Source: Proteiniborus sp. DW1
GTDB lineage: Bacteria > Bacillota > Clostridia > Tissierellales > Proteiniboraceae
Direction of reading: 5' to 3'
Assembly: GCF_900095305.1 (NCBI RefSeq)
Contig: NZ_FMDO01000038.1
Location: 1-64,000, forward strand
DNA length: 64,000 bases
Shown here: in pieces, positions 62,278 to 64,000 of the stretch
How positions within the stretch are numbered: position 1 is the stretch's first letter
How the letters are laid out: each line of letters begins with the position of its first letter
Made by a program: the position numbers and the translations under genes
Notes under the pieces: generated by a model
Seen by the model: the letters and a program-made list of their open reading frames with translations, nothing else
Database searches by the model: none
What the model was told of the DNA's origin: nothing

Positions 62278-64000
62278 CTAGGTAATAACTCTGTACACAT
62301 CGATGACTCCTTCAAGTCTCTTCATCTTTTTCATTAACTCTTTCAATTGCTCAATATCTTTTATCTCTAAGGTCATGTTTATAAGAGCTGTCTTTTCCTT
62401 ACTTGTTCTCGCATTTAAGGATGTTACTGCAAGCTTCATATCCGCTAATAGCTGAGTAATTTCAGTTAATAGACCATATCTATCACTAGCTTTAATTTGT
62501 ATCTCTGCTTGATAAGAAGTTCTCTTATCTGTATCCCATTCAACATCGATAAATCGCTCTTGAATCTCTAAGCTTTTGACATTAGGACAATCGCTTCTAT
62601 GAACAGAAACTCCTCGTCCTCTAGTAATATATCCAACAATCTCATCACCAGGAACTGGACTACAGCATTTTGAAAATCTAACTTTTATATTATCTACACC
62701 TTTTACTGATATTCCTTGAGTTGGTTTGTATTCCTTTTTGGAAACTATAGTGTTTATCTGCTTATCTATTGTCTCTTGCTCATCTATTTTTTGATTATAA
62801 TATTCTTTATAGTTTTCTTTTAATTTATTAATCACTTGAGATAAAGTAATACTACCATATCCTATTGCTGCATATAAGTCATCTATATTATTTAAACTAA
62901 CCTTTTTAGCTATTGATTTCAGCCAATCTTCCTTAAGTAGTTCTGTTAGTTTAAACCCTTGTCTTCTGGCTTCTTTTTCTAGTAGTTCTTTACCCTTAAT
63001 TACATTTGAATCTCTTTCTTCTTTTTTAAACCACTGTTTTATCTTACTTTTTGCCTGACTACTTATGACAATTTTAAGCCAATCCCTACTTGGTCCACTA
63101 CTACTTGAAGAAGTTAATATCTCTACTATATTTCCATTTTTTAATTTAGAATCTAAAGGTACTATTCTACCGTCAACCTTTGCTCCAACACAATTATTAC
63201 CTACTGCCGTATGAACTCTATATGCAAAATCTAAAGGTGTTGAGCCTGCAGGAAGATTTATGACATCTCCTTTAGGAGTAAATACAAAAACTTCGTCAGT
63301 AAAAAAATCTATTTTCAAAGATTCCATGAACTCTTTAGGATCCTTAAGCTCTTTTTGCCACTCAAGAAGCTGCCTTAACCATGTTAATTTACTTTCAAAG
63401 CCATCAGTTTTACTTATTCCTTCTTTATATTTCCAATGGGCAGCAATACCATACTCTGCAGTTCTATGCATTTCCCAAGTTCTAATCTGTATCTCAAAAG
63501 GTTCTCCTTGTGGTCCGATAACTGTAGTATGCAAAGATTGATACATATTTGGCTTGGGCATTGCAATATAGTCCTTAAATCTTCCGGGAATTGGTTTCCA
63601 CAAAGTATGAACTATACCAAGTACTCCATAACAATCTTTGACCGAATCCACTATAGCTCTTATGGCAGTAAGGTCAAAAATCTGTTCAAAAGTTTTATTT
63701 TGATAGACCATCTTTTTATATATACTATAAAAATTCTTCGGCCTACCGCTTATGTCGTTTTCAATTTCCATTTCGTCTAGCTTTTCTTTTAATATTTCTA
63801 TTACATGTCTAATGTATGCTTCTCTTTCTCTTCTCTTTTTAGATACCTTATCTACTAAATCATAGTACCCTTCTGGATCAATATATCTTAAAGAAAGATC
63901 CTCAAGCTCCCACTTTATTGTTGAAATACCCAATCTATGTGCTATAGGAGCATAGATCTCTAATGTTTCTAAAGCTTTTTCCTTCTTTTTTGCATCAGAC
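62278..64000 (-). CDS. relA: RelA/SpoT (p)ppGpp synthetase/hydrolase, 5' end outside window
   Basis: Bifunctional stringent-response enzyme. The frame runs to the window edge; the region at 63934-64000 still encodes ETLEIYAPIAHRLGIS, so the N-terminal HD hydrolase domain (about 170-190 residues) lies outside. Visible: synthetase domain (FYSIYKKM, DLTAIRAIVDSV, YQSLHTTVIGPQG, EIQIRT, WKYKEG), TGS domain (FTPKGDVINLPAGSTPLDFAYRVH), a zinc-finger-like segment (RFSKCCSPVPGDEIVGYITRGRGVSVHRSDC) split over the RIS region, and a C-terminal ACT domain. Followed by dtd 13 nt later. Confidence 0.95.
   Translation of the reverse strand, partial: SDAKKKEKALETLEIYAPIAHRLGISTIKWELEDLSLRYIDPEGYYDLVDKVSKKRREREAYIRHVIEILKEKLDEMEIENDISGRPKNFYSIYKKMVYQNKTFEQIFDLTAIRAIVDSVKDCYGVLGIVHTLWKPIPGRFKDYIAMPKPNMYQSLHTTVIGPQGEPFEIQIRTWEMHRTAEYGIAAHWKYKEGISKTDGFESKLTWLRQLLEWQKELKDPKEFMESLKIDFFTDEVFVFTPKGDVINLPAGSTPLDFAYRVHTAVGNNCVGAKVDGRIVPLDSKLKNGNIVEILTSSSSSGPSRDWLKIVISSQAKSKIKQWFKKEERDSNVIKGKELLEKEARRQGFKLTELLKEDWLKSIAKKVSLNNIDDLYAAIGYGSITLSQVINKLKENYKEYYNQKIDEQETIDKQINTIVSKKEYKPTQGISVKGVDNIKVRFSKCCSPVPGDEIVGYITRGRGVSVHRSDCPNVKSLEIQERFIDVEWDTDKRTSYQAEIQIKASDRYGLLTEITQLLADMKLAVTSLNARTSKEKTALINMTLEIKDIEQLKELMKKMKRLEGVIDVYRVIT

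Overview
The window reads as one continuous, AT-rich chromosomal stretch from a low-GC, endospore-forming Clostridia-grade Firmicute. Supporting signs are spoIVA, ylbJ, a yteA-type DksA protein, sigma-E/K-like promoters, FapR and FabK, and RemA, SepF and DivIVA. Gene order fits Tissierellales or Clostridiales, but the species cannot be decided from sequence alone. Almost everything is core housekeeping. There is no prophage, CRISPR array, complete mobile element or rRNA operon. About nine tenths of the genes lie on the minus strand.

Layout. (1) 1-5.3 kb: fapR-plsX-fabH-fabK-fabD-fabG, type II fatty-acid synthesis, transcribed from a sigma-A promoter with a FapR operator just behind its -10. 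(2) 5.4-14 kb: the 'ylb' neighbourhood: rpmF, DUF177, ackA, tmcAL, ylbJ, a coiled-coil protein, coaD, rsmD, recG. (3) 14-18.3 kb: fakA-like DAK protein and Asp23, rpmB, and a thiamine unit (thiT-thiN) under a TPP riboswitch. (4) 18.3-32.5 kb: two long housekeeping operons, rsmB-rlmN-prpC-prkC-rsgA-rpe and priA-def-fmt, then yicC-remA-gmk-rpoZ-coaBC. (5) 33-43.9 kb: rqcH, pyrR, lspA-rluD, yteA, aroF and a division cluster (sepF-yggT-ylmH-divIVA) preceded by yggS and an HlyD-like gene. (6) 44-46.7 kb: tRNA-Pro(GGG), then a sparse stretch with a tiny sporulation-type ORF, a decayed ORF and a structured non-coding element, then spoIVA. (7) 46.8-55.8 kb: DUF512-der-plsY-gpsA, glyA, a split ThrE exporter, and tcdA-rseC-csoR. 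(8) 56-64 kb: hisS-aspS behind a T-box leader with a CAU specifier, then relA (cut by the window end)-dtd-MBL-HTH-hemZ.

Most unusual points. The HlyD-like gene has its ribosome-binding site and ATG in a different frame from its body, separated by a run of ten A. The yggS homologue has no ATG/GTG/TTG at the expected place and seems to start at ATT. Two unannotated hydrophobic mini-proteins share an LLFFFILLV core and near-identical sigma-K-like -10 regions. The thiT riboswitch uses a hairpin whose 3' arm is the ribosome-binding site and whose U-run touches the ATG. A conserved-looking structured RNA fragment lies behind spoIVA. Several starts below are moved downstream of the longest reading frame because the first GTG/TTG lies inside the Shine-Dalgarno sequence.
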